DNA of 64,000 bases from positions 69,284,186 to 69,348,185 of the forward strand of contig CM056743.1 of assembly GCA_029851415.1 (NCBI GenBank), in the 5' to 3' direction. The notes under the pieces were generated by a model. It saw nothing but the letters and a program-made list of their open reading frames with translations, was not told the DNA's origin and did not search any database. Below are positions 24,301 to 39,240 of this stretch, one piece after another (the first letter of the stretch is position 1; each line of letters begins with the position of its first letter). The stretch comes from Eretmocerus hayati. Lineage: Eukaryota; Arthropoda; Insecta; Hymenoptera; Aphelinidae. A program made the translations under genes and the position numbers.

Positions 24301-27300
24301 TGCGAGCTAATTTTAATCAACGGATTTGTTGATTAGGTGACATAGATCGATATTCTGGATTACTCCAACTCGATCTATGTACCTTCAAGGCACCTCGCAA
24401 TTCGAGTGTCGCAACTTGAAGGATTCTGATGGAATTTCAAATACATGAAAAATGAGATGAGAAACGAGAAATTTTTGATTCTACGCTAGATGTTGGTGCG
24501 TGTCGTCTTTCCTCTCCGGATCAGAATCTTCAGGGGGGCTGCAGAGATCCGAGTAGAGGTTGGCCCCCGACGTCACCTAGCCAAAGTGAATTGATGGTCA
24601 TGATTTTGATCGGGCTTATATGTTACACGCGGGCTTTTGCAGCCACTCGCGAAAAGGTTTTCATCTCGGTTGTTTATTCGCCGACAACCGGTGACAATTA
24701 GAATCAATTTTTGTCTCGATCGATATGAACGATCGAGACTTTATCGCTCGCGGGAATTTCAAATCATATTATTACATGACTCGGCTAATGCAAGCTAATT
24801 TTAATCAACGGATTTGTTGATTAGGTGACATAGATCGATATTGGATCACTCCAACTCGATCTATGTACCTTCAAGGCACCTCGCAATTCGAGTGTCGCAA
24901 CTTGGAGGATTTTGATGGAATTTCAAATACATGAAAAATGAGATGAGAAACGGAAAATTTTCGATTCTACGCTAGATGTTGGTGCGTTTTGTCTTTCCTC
25001 TCCGGATCAGACTCTTCAGGGGGGCTGAAGAGATCCGAGTAGAGGTTGGCCCCCGACACACCTAGCCAAAGTGGCTTGATGGTCATGATTTTAATCGGGC
25101 TTATATGTTACACGAGGGCTGTTGCAGCTACTCGCGAGGAAGGTTTTCATCTCGGTTGTTCATTCGCCGACAACCGGTGACAATTAGAATCAATTTTTGT
25201 CTCGATCAATATGAACGATCGAGACTTTATCGCTCGTGGGAATTTCGAATCATATTATTACATGAGTCGGCTAATGCAAGCTAATTTCAATCAACGGATT
25301 TGTTGATTAGGTGACATAGATCGATATTGGATTACTCCAACTCGATCTATGTACCTTCAAGGCACCTCGCAGTTCGAGTGTCGCAACTTGAAGGATTTTG
25401 ATGGAATTTCAAATACATGAAAAATGAGATGAGAGACGAAAAATTTTTGATTCTAAGCTAGATGTTGGTGCGTTTCGTCTTCCCTCTCCGGATCAGAATC
25501 TTCAAGGGGGCTGAAGAGATCCGAGTAGAGGTTGGCCCCCGACGTCACCTAACCAAAGTGGATTGATGGTCATGATCTTGATCGGGCTTATATGTTACAC
25601 GAGGGCTTTTGCAGCCACTCGCGAGGAAGGTTTTCATCTTGGTTGTTTATTCGCCGATAACCGGTGACAATTAGAATCAATTTTTGTCTCGATCGATATG
25701 AACGATCGAGACTTCTTCGCCCGCGGGAATTTCAAATCATATTATTACATGACTCGGCTAATGCAAGCTAATTTGAATCAACGGATTTGTTGATTAGGTG
25801 ACATAGATCGATATTGGATTACTCCAACTCGATCTATGTACCTTCAAGGCACCTCGCAATTCGAGTGTCGCAACTTGAAGGATTTTGATGGAATTTCAAA
25901 TACATGAAAAATGAGATGAGAAACGGAAAATTTTTGATTCTACGCTAGATGTTGGTGCGTTTCGTCTTTCCTCTCCGGATCAGAATCTTCAGGGGGGCTG
26001 AAGAGATCCGAGTAGAGGTTGGCCCCCGACACACCTAGCCAAAGTGGCTTGATGGTCATGATTTTAATCGGGCTTATATGTTACGAGAGGGCTTTTGCAG
26101 CTACTCGCGAGAAAGGTTTTCATCTCGGTTGTATTCGCCGACAACCGGTGACAATTAGAATCAATTTTTGTCTCGATCGATATGAACGATCGAGACTTTA
26201 TCGCTCGCGGGAATTTCCAATCATATTATCACATGACTCGGCTAATGCAAGCTAATTTGAATCAACGGATTTGTTGATCAGGTGACATAGATCGATATTG
26301 GATTACACCAACTCGATCTATGTACCTTCAAGGCACCTCGCAATTCGAGTGTCGCAACTTGAGGGATTTGATGGAATTCCAAATACATGAAAAATGAGAT
26401 GAAAAACGAAGAATTTTTGATTCTACGCTAGATGTTGGTGCGTTTCGTCTTTCCTCTCCGGATCAGACTCTTCAGGGGGGCTGAAGAGATCCGAATAGAG
26501 GTTGGCCCCCGACGTCACCTAGCCAAAGTGGCTTGATCGTCATGATTTTGATCGGGCTTATATGTTACACGAGGGCTTTTGCAGCCACTCGCGAGGAAGG
26601 TTTTCATCTTGGTTGTTCATTCGCCGATAACCGGTGACAATGAGAATCAATTTTTGTCTCGATCGATATGAATGATCGAGACTTCATCGCCCGCGGGAAT
26701 TTCAAATCATATTATTACATGAGTCGGCTAATGCAAGCTAATTTGAATCAACGGATTTGTTGATTAGGTGACATAGATCGATATTGGAGTACTCCAACTC
26801 AATCTATGTACCTTCAAGGCACCTCGCAATTCGAGTGTCGCAACTTGAAGGATTTTGATGGAATTTCAAATACATGAAAAATGAGATGAGAAACGGAAAA
26901 TTTTTGATTCTACGCTAGATGTTGGTGCGTTTCGTCTTTCCTCTCCGGATCAGACTCTTCAGGGGGGCTGAAGAGATCCGAGTAGAGGTTGGCCCCCGAC
27001 ACGCCTAGCCAAAGTGGCTTGATGGTCATGATTTTAATCGGGCTTATATGTTACGAGAGGGCTTTTGCAGCTACTCGCGAGAAAGGTTTTCATCTCGGTT
27101 GTTTATTCGCCGACAACCGGTGACAATTAGAATCAATTTTTGTCTCGATCGATATGAACGATCGAGACTTTATCGCTCGTGGGAATTTCAAATCATATTA
27201 TTACATGAGTCGGCTAATGCAAGCTAATTTCAATCAACGGATTTGTTGATTAGGTGACATAGATCGATATTGGATTACTCCAACTCGATCTATGTACCTT

Positions 27301-30300
27301 CAAGGCACCTCGCAATTCGAGTGTCGCAACTTAAGGGATTTTGATGGAATTTCAAATACATGAAAAATGAGATGAGGAACGGAAAATTTTTGATTCTACG
27401 CTAGATCTAGGTGAGTTTCGTCTTTCCTCTCCGGATCAGACTCTTCAGGGGGGCTGAAGAGATCCGAGTAGAGGTTGGCCCCCGACACACCTAGCCAAAG
27501 TGGCTTGATGGTCATGATTTCAATCGGGCTTATATGTTACGAGAGGGCTTTTGCAGCTACTCGCGAGAAAGGTTTTCATCTCGGTTGTTTATTCGCCGAC
27601 AACCGGTGACAATTAGAATCAATTTTTGTCTCGATCGATATGAACGATCGAGACTTTATCGCTCGTGGGAATTTCAAATCATATTATTACATGAGTCGGC
27701 TAATGCAAGCTAATTTCAATCAACGGATTTGTTGATTAGGTGACATAGATCGATATTGGATTACTCCAACTCGATCTATGTACCTTCAAGGCACCTCGCA
27801 ATTCGAGTGTCGCAACTTGAAGGATTTTGATGGAATTTCAAATACATGGAAAATGAGATAAGGAACGGAAAATTTTTGATTCTACGCTAGATGTAGGTGA
27901 GTTTCGTCTTTCCTCTCCGGATCAGACTCTTCAGGGGGGCTGAAGAGATCCGAGTAGAGGTTGGCCCCCAACGTCACCTAGCCAAAGTGGCTTGATGGTC
28001 ATGATTTTGATCGGGCTTATATGTTACACGAGGGCTTTTGCAGCCACTTGCGAGAAAGGTTTTCATCTCGGTTGTTTATTCGCCGACAACCGGTGACAAT
28101 TAGAATCAGTTTTTGTCTCGATCGATATGGACGATCGAGACTTTATCGCTCGCGGGAATTTCAAATCATATTATTACATGACTCGGCTAATGCAAGCTAA
28201 TTTTAATCAACGGATTTGTTGATTAGGTGTCATAGATCGATATTGGATTACTCCAACTCGATCCATGTACCTTCAAGGCACCTCGCAATCCGAGTGTCGC
28301 AACTTGGAGGATTTTGATGGAATTCCAAATACATGAAAAATGAGAAGAGAAACGAAAAATTTTTGATTCTACGCTAGATGTCGGTGCGTTTCGTCTCTCC
28401 TCTCCGTATCGGACTTCTCAGGGGGGCTGAAGAGATCCGAGTAGAGGTTGGCCCCCGACGTCACCTAGCCAAAGTGGCTTGATGGTCATGATTTTGATCG
28501 GGTTTATATGTTACACGAGGGCTTTTGCAGCCACTCGCGAGAAAGTTCTTCATCTCGGTTGTTTATTCGCCGACAACCGGTGACAATTAGAATCAATTTT
28601 TGTCTCGATCGATATGAACGATCGAGACTTCATCGCTCGCGGGAATTTCCAATCATATTATTACATGACTCGGCTAATGCAAGCTAATTTAAATCAACGG
28701 ATTTGTTGATCAGGTGACATAGATCGATATTGGATTACACCAATTCGATCTATGTACCTCCAAGGCACCTCGCAATTCGAGTTTCGCAACTTGAAGGATT
28801 TTGATGGAATTTCAAATACATGAAAAATGAGATGAGAAACGAAAAATTTTTGATTCTACGCTAGATGTTGGTGCATTTCGTCTCCCCTCTCCGGATCAGA
28901 ATCTTCAGGCGGGCTGAAGAGATCCGAGTATAGGTTGGCCCCCGACGTCACCTAGACAAAGTGGACTGATGGTCATGATTTTGATCGGGCTTATATGTTA
29001 CACGAGGGCTTTTGCAGCCACTCGCGAGGAAGGTTTTCATCTCGGTTGTTTATTCACCGACAACCGGTGACAATTAGAATCAATTTCTGTCTCGATCGAT
29101 ATGAACGATGGAGACTTTATCGCCCGCGGAAATTCCAAATCATATTATTACATGACTCGCCTAATGCAAGCTAATTTTAATCGACGGATTCATTGATTAG
29201 GTGACATAGATCGATATTGGATTACTCCAACTGAATCTATGTATCTTCAAGGCACCTCGCAATTCGAGTGTCGCAACTTGAAGGATTTTGATGGAATTTC
29301 AAATACATGAAAAATGAGATGAGAAACGGGAAATTTTTGATTCTACGCTAGATGTTGGTGCGTTTTGTCCTTCCTCTCCGGATCAGACTCTTCAGGGGGG
29401 CTGAAGAGATCCGAGTAGAGGTTGGCCCCCGTCGTCACCTAGCCAAAGTGGCTTGATGGTCATGATCTTGATCGGGCTAATATGTTACACGAGGGCTTTC
29501 GCAGCCACTCGCGAGAAAGGTTTTCATCTCGGTTGTTTATTCGCCGACAACCGGTGACAATTAGAATCGATTTTTGTCTCGATCGATATGAACGATCGAG
29601 ACTTTATCGCTCGTGGGAATTTCAAATCATATTATTACATGACTCGGCTAATGCAAGCTAATTACAATCAACGGATTTGTTGATTAGGTGACATAGATCG
29701 ATATTGGATTACCCCAACTCGATCTATGTACCTTCAAGGCACCTCGCAATTCGAGTGGCGCAACTTGAAGGATTTTGATGGAATTTCAAATACATGAAAA
29801 ATGGAAGAGGAACGGAAATCTTTTGATTCTACGCTTGATGTTGGTGCGTTTCGTCTTTCCTCTCCGGATCAGACTCTTCAGGGGGGCTGAACTGATCCGA
29901 GTAGAGGTTCACCCCGACGTCACCTAGCCAAAGTGGCTTGATGGTCATGATTTTGATCGGGCTTATATAATACACGAGGGCTTTTGCAGCCACTCGCGAG
30001 AAAAGTTTTAATCTCGGTTGCCTATTCGCTGACAACCGGTGACAATTAGAATCGATTTTTGTCTCGATCGATATGAACGATCGAGACTTTATCGCTCGTG
30101 GGAATTTCAAATCATATTATTACATGACTCGGCTAATGCAAGCTAATTTTAATCAACGGATTTATTGATTAGGTGACATAGATCGATATTTGATTATTCC
30201 AACTCGATCCATGTACCTTCAAGGCACCTCGCAATCCGAGTGTCGCAACTTGGAGGATTTTGATGGAATTTCAAATACATGGAAAATGAGATGAGAAACG

Positions 30301-33300
30301 GGAAATTTTTGATTCTACGCTAGATGTTGGTGCGTTTCGTCTTTCCTCTCCGGATCAGACTCTTCAGGGGGGCTGAAGAGATCCGAGTAGAGAATGGCCC
30401 CCGACGTCACCTAGCCAAAGTGGCTTGATCGTCATGATTTTGATCGGGCTTATATGTTACACGAGGGCTTTTTCAGCCACTCGCGAGAAAGGTTTTAATC
30501 TCGGTTGCTTATTCGCTGACAACCGGTGACAATTAGAATCGAATTTTGTCTCGATCGATATGAACGATCGAGACTTTATCGCTCGCGGGAATTTCAAATC
30601 ATATTATTACATGACTCGGCTAATGCAAGCTAATTTTAATCAACGGATTTGTTGATTAGGTGACATAGATCGATATTGGATTACACCAACTCGATCTATG
30701 TACCTTCAAGGCACCTCGCAATTCGAGTGTCGCAACTTGGAGGATTTTGAAGGAATTTCAAATACATGGAAAATGAGATGAGAAGCGAGAAATTTTTGAT
30801 TCTACGCTAGATGTTGGTGAGTTTCGTCTTTCCTCTCCGGATCAGACTCTTCAGGGGGGCTGAAGAGATCCGAGTAGAGGTTGGCCCCCGACGTCACCTA
30901 GACAAAGTGGACTGATGGTCATGATTTTGATCGGGCTTATATGTTACACGAGGGCTTTTGCAGCCACTCGCGAGGGAGGTTTTCATCTCGGTTATTTATT
31001 CGCCGATAACCGGTGACAATTAGAATCAATTTTTGTCTCGATCGATATGAACGATCGAGACTTTATCGGCCGCGGGAATTTCAAATCATATTATTACATG
31101 GCTCGGCTAATGCAAGCTCATTTGAATCAACGGATTTGTTGATTAGGTGACATAGATCGATATTGGATTACTCCAACTGAATCTATGTATCTTCAAGGCA
31201 CCTTGCAATTCGAGTGTCGCAACTTGGAGGATTTTGATGGAATTTCAAATACATGAAAAATGAGATGAGAAACGAAAAATTTTTGATTCTACGCTAGATG
31301 TTGGTGCGTTTCGTCTCTCCTCTCCGGATCAGACTCTTCAGGGGGGCTGAAGAGATCCGAGTAGAGGTTGGCCCCCGACGTCACCTAGCCAAAGTGGCTT
31401 GATGGTCATGATTTTGATCGGGTTTATATGTTACACGAGGGCTTTTGCAGCCACTCGCGAGAAAGTTTTTCATCTCGGTTGTTTATTCGCCGACAACCGG
31501 TGACAGTTAGAATCAATTTTCGTCTCGATCGATATGAACGATCGAGACTTTATCGCTCGCGGGAATTTCGAATCATATTATTACATGACTCGGCTAATGC
31601 AAGCTCATTTTAATCAACGGATTTGTTGATTAGGTGACATAGATCGATATTGGATTACTCCAACTCGATCTATGTAGCTTCAAGGCACCTCGCAATTTGA
31701 GTGTCGCAACTTGAAAGATTTTGATGGAATTTCAAATACATGAAAAATGAGATGAGAAACGGAAAATTTTTGATTCTACGCTAGATGTTGGTGCGTTTCG
31801 TCTTTCCTCTCCGGATCAGACTCTTCAGGGGGGCTGAGGAGATCCGAGTAGAGGTTGACCCGCGACGTCACCTAGCTAAAAAGGCTTGATGGTCATCATT
31901 TTGATCGGGTTTATATGTTACACGAGGGCTTTTGCAGCCACTCTCGAGAAAGGTTTTCATCTCGGTTGTTTATTCGCCGACAACCGGTGACAATTAGAAT
32001 CAATTTTTGTCTCGATCGATATGAACGATCGAGACTTTATCGGCCGCGGGAATTTCAAATCATATTATTACATGACTCGGCTAATGCAAGCTAATTTTAA
32101 TCAACGGATTTGTTGATTAGGTGACATAGATCGATATTGGATTACTCCAACTCGATCTATGTACCTTCAAGGCACCTCGCAATTCGAGTGTCGCAACTTG
32201 AAAGATTTTGATGGAATTTCAAATACATGAAAAATGAGATGAGAAACGGAAAATTTTTGATTCTACGCTAGATGTTGGTGCGTTTCGTCTTTCCTCTCCG
32301 GATCAGACTCTTCAGGGGGGCTGAGGAGATCCGAGTAGAGGTTGACCCGCGACGTCACCTAGCTAAAAAGGCTTGATGGTCATGATTTTGATCGGGTTTA
32401 TATGTTACACGAGGGCTTTTGCAGCCACTCGCGAGAAAGGTTTTCATCTCGGTTGTTAATTCGCCGACAACCGGTGACAATTAGAATCAATTTTTGTCTC
32501 GATCGATATGAACGATCGAGACTCTATCGCTCGCGGGAATTCCAAATCATATTATTACATGACTCGGCTAATGCAAGCTAATTTTAATCAACGGATTTGT
32601 TGATTAGGTGACATAGATCGATATTGGATTACTCTTACTCGATCTATGTACCTTCAAGGCATCTCGCAATTCGAGTGTCGCAACTTGAGGGATTTTGATG
32701 GAATTTCAAATACATGACAAATGAGATGAGAAACGGAAACGTTTTGATTCTACGCTAGATGTTGGTGCGTTTTGTCTTTCCTCTCCGGATCAGACTCTTC
32801 AGGGGGGCTGAAGAGATCCGAGTAGAGGTTGGGCCCCGACGTCACCTAGACAAAGTGGCTTGATGGTCATGATTTTGATCGGGCTTCTATGTTACACGAG
32901 GGCTTTTGCAGCCATTCGCGAGAAAGGTTTTCATCTCGGTTGTTTATTCGCTGACGACCGGTGACAATTAGAATCAATTTTTGTCTCGATCGATATGAAC
33001 GATCGAGACTTTATCGCTCGCGGGAATTTCAAATCATATTATTACATGACTCGGCTAATGCAAGCTAATTTTAATCAACGGATTTGTTGATTAGGTGACA
33101 CAGATCGATATTGGATTACTCCAACTCGATCTATGTACCTTCAAGGCACCTCGCAATTCGAGTGTCGCAACTTGAAGGATTTTGATGGAATTTCAGATCC
33201 ATGGAAAATGAGATGGGGAACGGAAAATTTTTGATTCTACGCTAGATGTCCGTGCGTTTCGTCTTTCCTCTCCGGATCAGAATCTTCAGGGGGGCTGAAG

Positions 33301-34500
33301 AGATCCGAGTAGAGGTTGGCCCCCGACGTCACCTAGCCAAAGTGGATTGATGGTCATGATTTTGATCGGGCTTATAAGTTACACGAGGGCTTCTGCAGCC
33401 ACTCACGAGAAAGGTTTCCATCTCGGTTGTTTATTCGCCGACAACCGGTGACAATTAGAATCAATTTTTGTCTCGATCGATATGAACTATCGAGACTTCA
33501 TCGCTCGCGGGAATTCCAAATCATATTATCACATGACTCGGCTAATGCAAGCTAATTTTAATCAACGGATTTGTTGATCAGGTGACATAGATCGATATTG
33601 GATTACTCCAACTCGATCTATGTACCTTCAAGGCACCTCGCAATTCGAGTGTCGCAACTTGAAGGATTTTGATGGAATTTCAAATACATGAAAAATGAGA
33701 TGAGAAACGGAAACGTTTTGATTCTACGCTAGATGTCCGTGCGTTTCGTCTTTCCTCTCCGGATCAGACTCTTCAGGGGAGCTGGAGAGATCCGAGTAGA
33801 GGTTGACCCGCGACGTCACCTAGCTAAAAAGGCTTGATGGTCATGATTTTGATCGGGTTTATATGTTACACGAGGGCTTTTGCAGCCACTCGCGAGAAAG
33901 GTTTTCATCTCGGTTGTCTATTCGCCGACAACCGGTGACAATTAAATTCAATTTTTGTCTCGATCGATATGAACGATCGAGACTCTATCGCTCGCGGGAA
34001 TTTCAAATCATATTATTACATGACTCGGCTAATGCAAGCTAATTTTAATCAACGGATTTGTTGATTAGGTGACATAGATCGATATTGGATTACTCCATTT
34101 CGATCTATGTACCTTCAAGGCATCTCGCAATTCGAGTGTCGCAACTTGAGGGATTTTGATGGAATTTCAAATACATGACAAATGAGATGAGAAACGGAAA
34201 CGTTTTGATTCTACGCTAGATGTTGGTGCGTTTCGTCTTTCCTCTCCGGATCAGACTCTTCAGGGGGGCTGGAGAGATCCGAGTAGAGGTTGGCCCCCGA
34301 CGTCACCTAGCCAAAGTGGCTTGATGGTCATGATTTTGATCGGGCTGATATGTTACACGAGGGCTTTCGCAGCCACTCGCGAGAAAGGTTTTCATCTCGG
34401 TTGTTTATTCGCCGACAACCGGTGACAATTAGAATCAATTTTTGTCTCGATCGATATGAACGATCGAGCCTTTATCGCTCGCGGGAATTTCAAATCATAT
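21365..34500 (+). repeat. First copy of a 27-monomer (about 13.14-kb) tandem duplication
   Basis: It begins in the unit with GATCAGGTGACCTAGATC and ends near GATCGAGCCTTTATC. Matching runs to the second copy are: 21.36-22.19 kb at offset 13141; 24.14-26.57 kb at offset 11193; 26.60 to about 31.6 kb at offset 12653-12654; about 31.7-34.5 kb at offset 13140-13141. The 22.19-24.14-kb part, four monomers, is missing from the second copy. Confidence 0.75.
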
Positions 34501-37500
34501 TATTACATGACTCGGCTAATGCAAGCTAATTTTAATCAACGGATTTGTTGATCAGGTGACCTAGATCGATATTGGATTACACCAACTCGATCTATGTACC
34601 TTCACGGCACCTCGCAATTCGAGTGTCGCAACTTGAAGGATTTTGATGGAATTTCAAATACATGAAAAATGAGATGAGAAACGAAAAATTTTTGATTCTA
34701 ACCTAGATGTTGGTGCGTTTCGTCTTCCCTTTCCGGATCAGAATCTTCAGGGGGGCTGAAGAGATCCGAGTAGGGGTTGGCCCCCGACGTCACCTAGCCA
34801 AAGTGGATTGATGGTCATGATTTCGATCGGGCTTATATGTTACACGAGGGCTTTTGCAGCCATTCGCGAGGAAGGTTCTCATCTCGGTTGTTTATTCGCC
34901 GACAACCGGTGACAATTAGAATCATTTTTTGTCTCGATTGATATGAACGATCGAGACTTTATCGCTCGTGGGAATTTCAAATCATATTATTACATGAGTC
35001 GGCTAATGCAAGCTAATTTCAATCAACGGATTTGTTGATTAGGTGACATAGATCGATATTGGATTACTCCAACTCGATCTATGTACCTTCAAGGCACCTC
35101 GCAATTCGAGTGTCGCAACTTGAAGGATTTTGATGGAATTTCAAATACATGAAGAATGAGATGAGGAACGGGAAATTTTTGATTCTACGCTAGATGTAGG
35201 TGAGTTTCGTCTTTCCCCTCCGGATCAGACTCTTCAGGGGGGCTGAAGAGATCCGAGTAGAGGTTGGCCCCCGACGTCACCTAGCCAAAGTGGCTTGATG
35301 GTCATGATTTTGATAGGGCTTATATGTTACACGAGGACTTTTGCAGCCACTCGCGAGAAAGGTTTTCATCTCGGTTGTTTATTTGCCGACAACCGGTGAC
35401 AATTAGAATCTATTTTTGTCTCGATCGATATGAACGATCGAGACTTTATCGCTCGCGGGAATTTCAAATCATATTATTACATAACTCGGCTAATGCGAGC
35501 TAATTTTAATCAACGGATTTGTTGATTAGGTGACATAGATCGATATTCTGGATTACTCCAACTCGATCTATGTACCTTCAAGGCACCTCGCAATTCGAGT
35601 GTCGCAACTTGAAGGATTCTGATGGAATTTCAAATACATGAAAAATGAGATGAGAAACGAGAAATTTTTGATTCTACGCTAGATGTTGGTGCGTGTCGTC
35701 TTTCCTCTCCGGATCAGAATCTTCAGGGGGGCTGCAGAGATCCGAGTAGAGGTTGGCCCCCGACGTCACCTAGCCAAAGTGAATTGATGGTCATGATTTT
35801 GATCGGGCTTATATGTTACACGCGGGCTTTTGCAGCCACTCGCGAAAAGGTTTTCATCTCGGTTGTTTATTCGCCGACAACCGGTGACAATTAGAATCAA
35901 TTTTTGTCTCGATCGATATGAACGATCGAGACTTTATCGCTCGCGGGAATTTCAAATCATATTATTACATGACTCGGCTAATGCAAGCTAATTTTAATCA
36001 ACGGATTTGTTGATTAGGTGACATAGATCGATATTGGATCACTCCAACTCGATCTATGTACCTTCAAGGCACCTCGCAATTCGAGTGTCGCAACTTGGAG
36101 GATTTTGATGGAATTTCAAATACATGAAAAATGAGATGAGAAACGGAAAATTTTCGATTCTACGCTAGATGTTGGTGCGTTTTGTCTTTCCTCTCCGGAT
36201 CAGACTCTTCAGGGGGGCTGAAGAGATCCGAGTAGAGGTTGGCCCCCGACACACCTAGCCAAAGTGGCTTGATGGTCATGATTTTAATCGGGCTTATATG
36301 TTACACGAGGGCTGTTGCAGCTACTCGCGAGGAAGGTTTTCATCTCGGTTGTTCATTCGCCGACAACCGGTGACAATTAGAATCAATTTTTGTCTCGATC
36401 AATATGAACGATCGAGACTTTATCGCTCGTGGGAATTTCGAATCATATTATTACATGAGTCGGCTAATGCAAGCTAATTTCAATCAACGGATTTGTTGAT
36501 TAGGTGACATAGATCGATATTGGATTACTCCAACTCGATCTATGTACCTTCAAGGCACCTCGCAGTTCGAGTGTCGCAACTTGAAGGATTTTGATGGAAT
36601 TTCAAATACATGAAAAATGAGATGAGAGACGAAAAATTTTTGATTCTAAGCTAGATGTTGGTGCGTTTCGTCTTCCCTCTCCGGATCAGAATCTTCAAGG
36701 GGGCTGAAGAGATCCGAGTAGAGGTTGGCCCCCGACGTCACCTAACCAAAGTGGATTGATGGTCATGATCTTGATCGGGCTTATATGTTACACGAGGGCT
36801 TTTGCAGCCACTCGCGAGGAAGGTTTTCATCTTGGTTGTTTATTCGCCGATAACCGGTGACAATTAGAATCAATTTTTGTCTCGATCGATATGAACGATC
36901 GAGACTTCTTCGCCCGCGGGAATTTCAAATCATATTATTACATGACTCGGCTAATGCAAGCTAATTTGAATCAACGGATTTGTTGATTAGGTGACATAGA
37001 TCGATATTGGATTACTCCAACTCGATCTATGTACCTTCAAGGCACCTCGCAATTCGAGTGTCGCAACTTGAAGGATTTTGATGGAATTGCAAATACATGA
37101 AAAATGAGATGAGAAACGGAAAATTTTTGATTCTACGCTAGATGTTGGTGCGTTTCGTCTTTCCTCTCCGGATCAGAATCTTCAGGGGGGCTGAAGAGAT
37201 CCGAGTAGAGGTTGGCCCCCGACACACCTAGCCAAAGTGGCTTGATGGTCATGATTTTAATCGGGCTTATATGTTACGAGAGGGCTTTTGCAGCTACTCG
37301 CGAGAAAGGTTTTCATCTCGGTTGTATTCGCCGACAACCGGTGACAATTAGAATCAATTTTTGTCTCGATCGATATGAACGATCGAGACTTTATCGCTCG
37401 CGGGAATTTCCAATCATATTATCACATGACTCGGCTAATGCAAGCTAATTTGAATCAACGGATTTGTTGATCAGGTGACATAGATCGATATTGGATTACA

Positions 37501-37769
37501 CCAACTCGATCTATGTACCTTCAAGGCACCTCGCAATTCGAGTGTCGCAACTTGAGGGATTTGATGGAATTCCAAATACATGAAAAATGAGATGAAAAAC
37601 GAAGAATTTTTGATTCTACGCTAGATGTTGGTGCGTTTCGTCTTTCCTCTCCGGATCAGACTCTTCAGGGGGGCTGAAGAGATCCGAATAGAGGTTGGCC
37701 CCCGACGTCACCTAGCCAAAGTGGCTTGATCGTCATGATTTTGATCGGGCTTATATGTTACACGAGGGC

Positions 37770-39240
37770 TTTTTCAGCCACTCGCGAGAAAGGTTTTAAT
37801 CTCGGTTGCTTATTCGCTGACAACCGGTGACAATCAGAATCAATTTTTGTCTCGATCGATATGAACGATCGAGACTTTATCGCTCGCGGGAATTTCAAAT
37901 CATATTATTACATGACTCGGCTAATGCAAGCTAATTTTAATCAACGGATTTGTTGATTAGGTGACATAGATCGATATTGGATTACACCAACTCGATCTAT
38001 GTACCTTCAAGGCACCTCGCAATTCGAGTGTCGCAACTTGGAGGATTTTGGAGGAATTTCAAATACATGGAAAATGAGATGAGAAGCGAGAAATTTTTGA
38101 TTCTACGCTAGATGTTGGTGAGTTTCGTCTTTCCTCTCCGGATCAGACTCTTCAGGGGGGCTGAAGAGATCCGAGTAGAGGTTGGCCCCCGACGTCACCT
38201 AGACAAAGTGGACTGATGGTCACGATTTTGATCGGGCTTATATGTTACACGAGGGCTTTTGCAGCCACTCGCGAGAAAGGTTTTCATCTCGGTTGTTTAT
38301 TCGCCGACAACCGGTGACAATTAGAATCAATTTTTGTCTCGATCGATATGAACGATCGAGACTTTATCGCTCGCGGGAATTTCAAATCATATTATTACAT
38401 GACTCGGCTAATGCAAGCTAATTTTAATCAACGGATTTGTTGATTAGGTGACATAGATCGATATTGGATCACTCCAACTCGATCTATGTACCTTCAAGGC
38501 ACCTCGCAATTCGAGTGTCGCAACTTGGAGGATTTTGATGGAATTTCAAATACATGAAAAATGAGATGAGAAACGGAAAATTTTTGATTCTACGCTAGAT
38601 GTTGGTGCGTTTTGTCTTTCCTCTCCGGATCAGACTCTTCAGGGGGGCTGAAGAGATCCGAGTAGAGGTTGGCCCCCGACACACCTAGCCAAAGTGGCTT
38701 GATGGTCATGATTTTAATCGGGCTTATATGTTACACGAGGGCTGTTGCAGCTACTCGCGAGGAAGGTTTTCATCTCGGTTGTTCATTCGCCGACAACCGG
38801 TGACGATTAGAATCAATTTTTGTCTCGATCGATATGAACGATCGAGACTTTATCGCTCGTGGGAATTTCGAATCATATTATTACATGAGTCGGCTAATGC
38901 AAGCTAATTTCAATCAACGGATTTGTTGATTAGGTGACATAGATCGATATTGGATTACTCCAACTCGATCTATGTACCTTCAAGGCACCTCGCAATTCGA
39001 GTGTCGCAACTTGAAGGATTTTGATGGAATTTCAAATACATGAAAAATGAGATGAGAGACGAAAAATTTTTGATTCTAAGCTAGATGTTGGTGCGTTTCG
39101 TCTTCCCTCTCCGGATCAGAATCTTCAAGGGGGCTGAAGAGATCCGAGTAGAGGTTGGCCCCCGACGTCACCTAACCAAAGTGGATTGATGGTCATGATT
39201 TTGATCGGGCTTATATGTTACACGAGGGCTTTTGCAGCCA
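37770..39240 (+). repeat. Three extra monomers in the second duplication copy
   Basis: The first part (37.77-38.26 kb) best matches 30.45-30.94 kb, sharing GAGAAGCGAG and GGCTTTTTCAGCC. The rest shares GGATCACTCC, GCGTTTTGTC and GGGCTGTTGCAGC with 18.8-19.8 kb and related units. This looks like gene-conversion-like or unequal-exchange input from elsewhere in the array. Confidence 0.55.
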
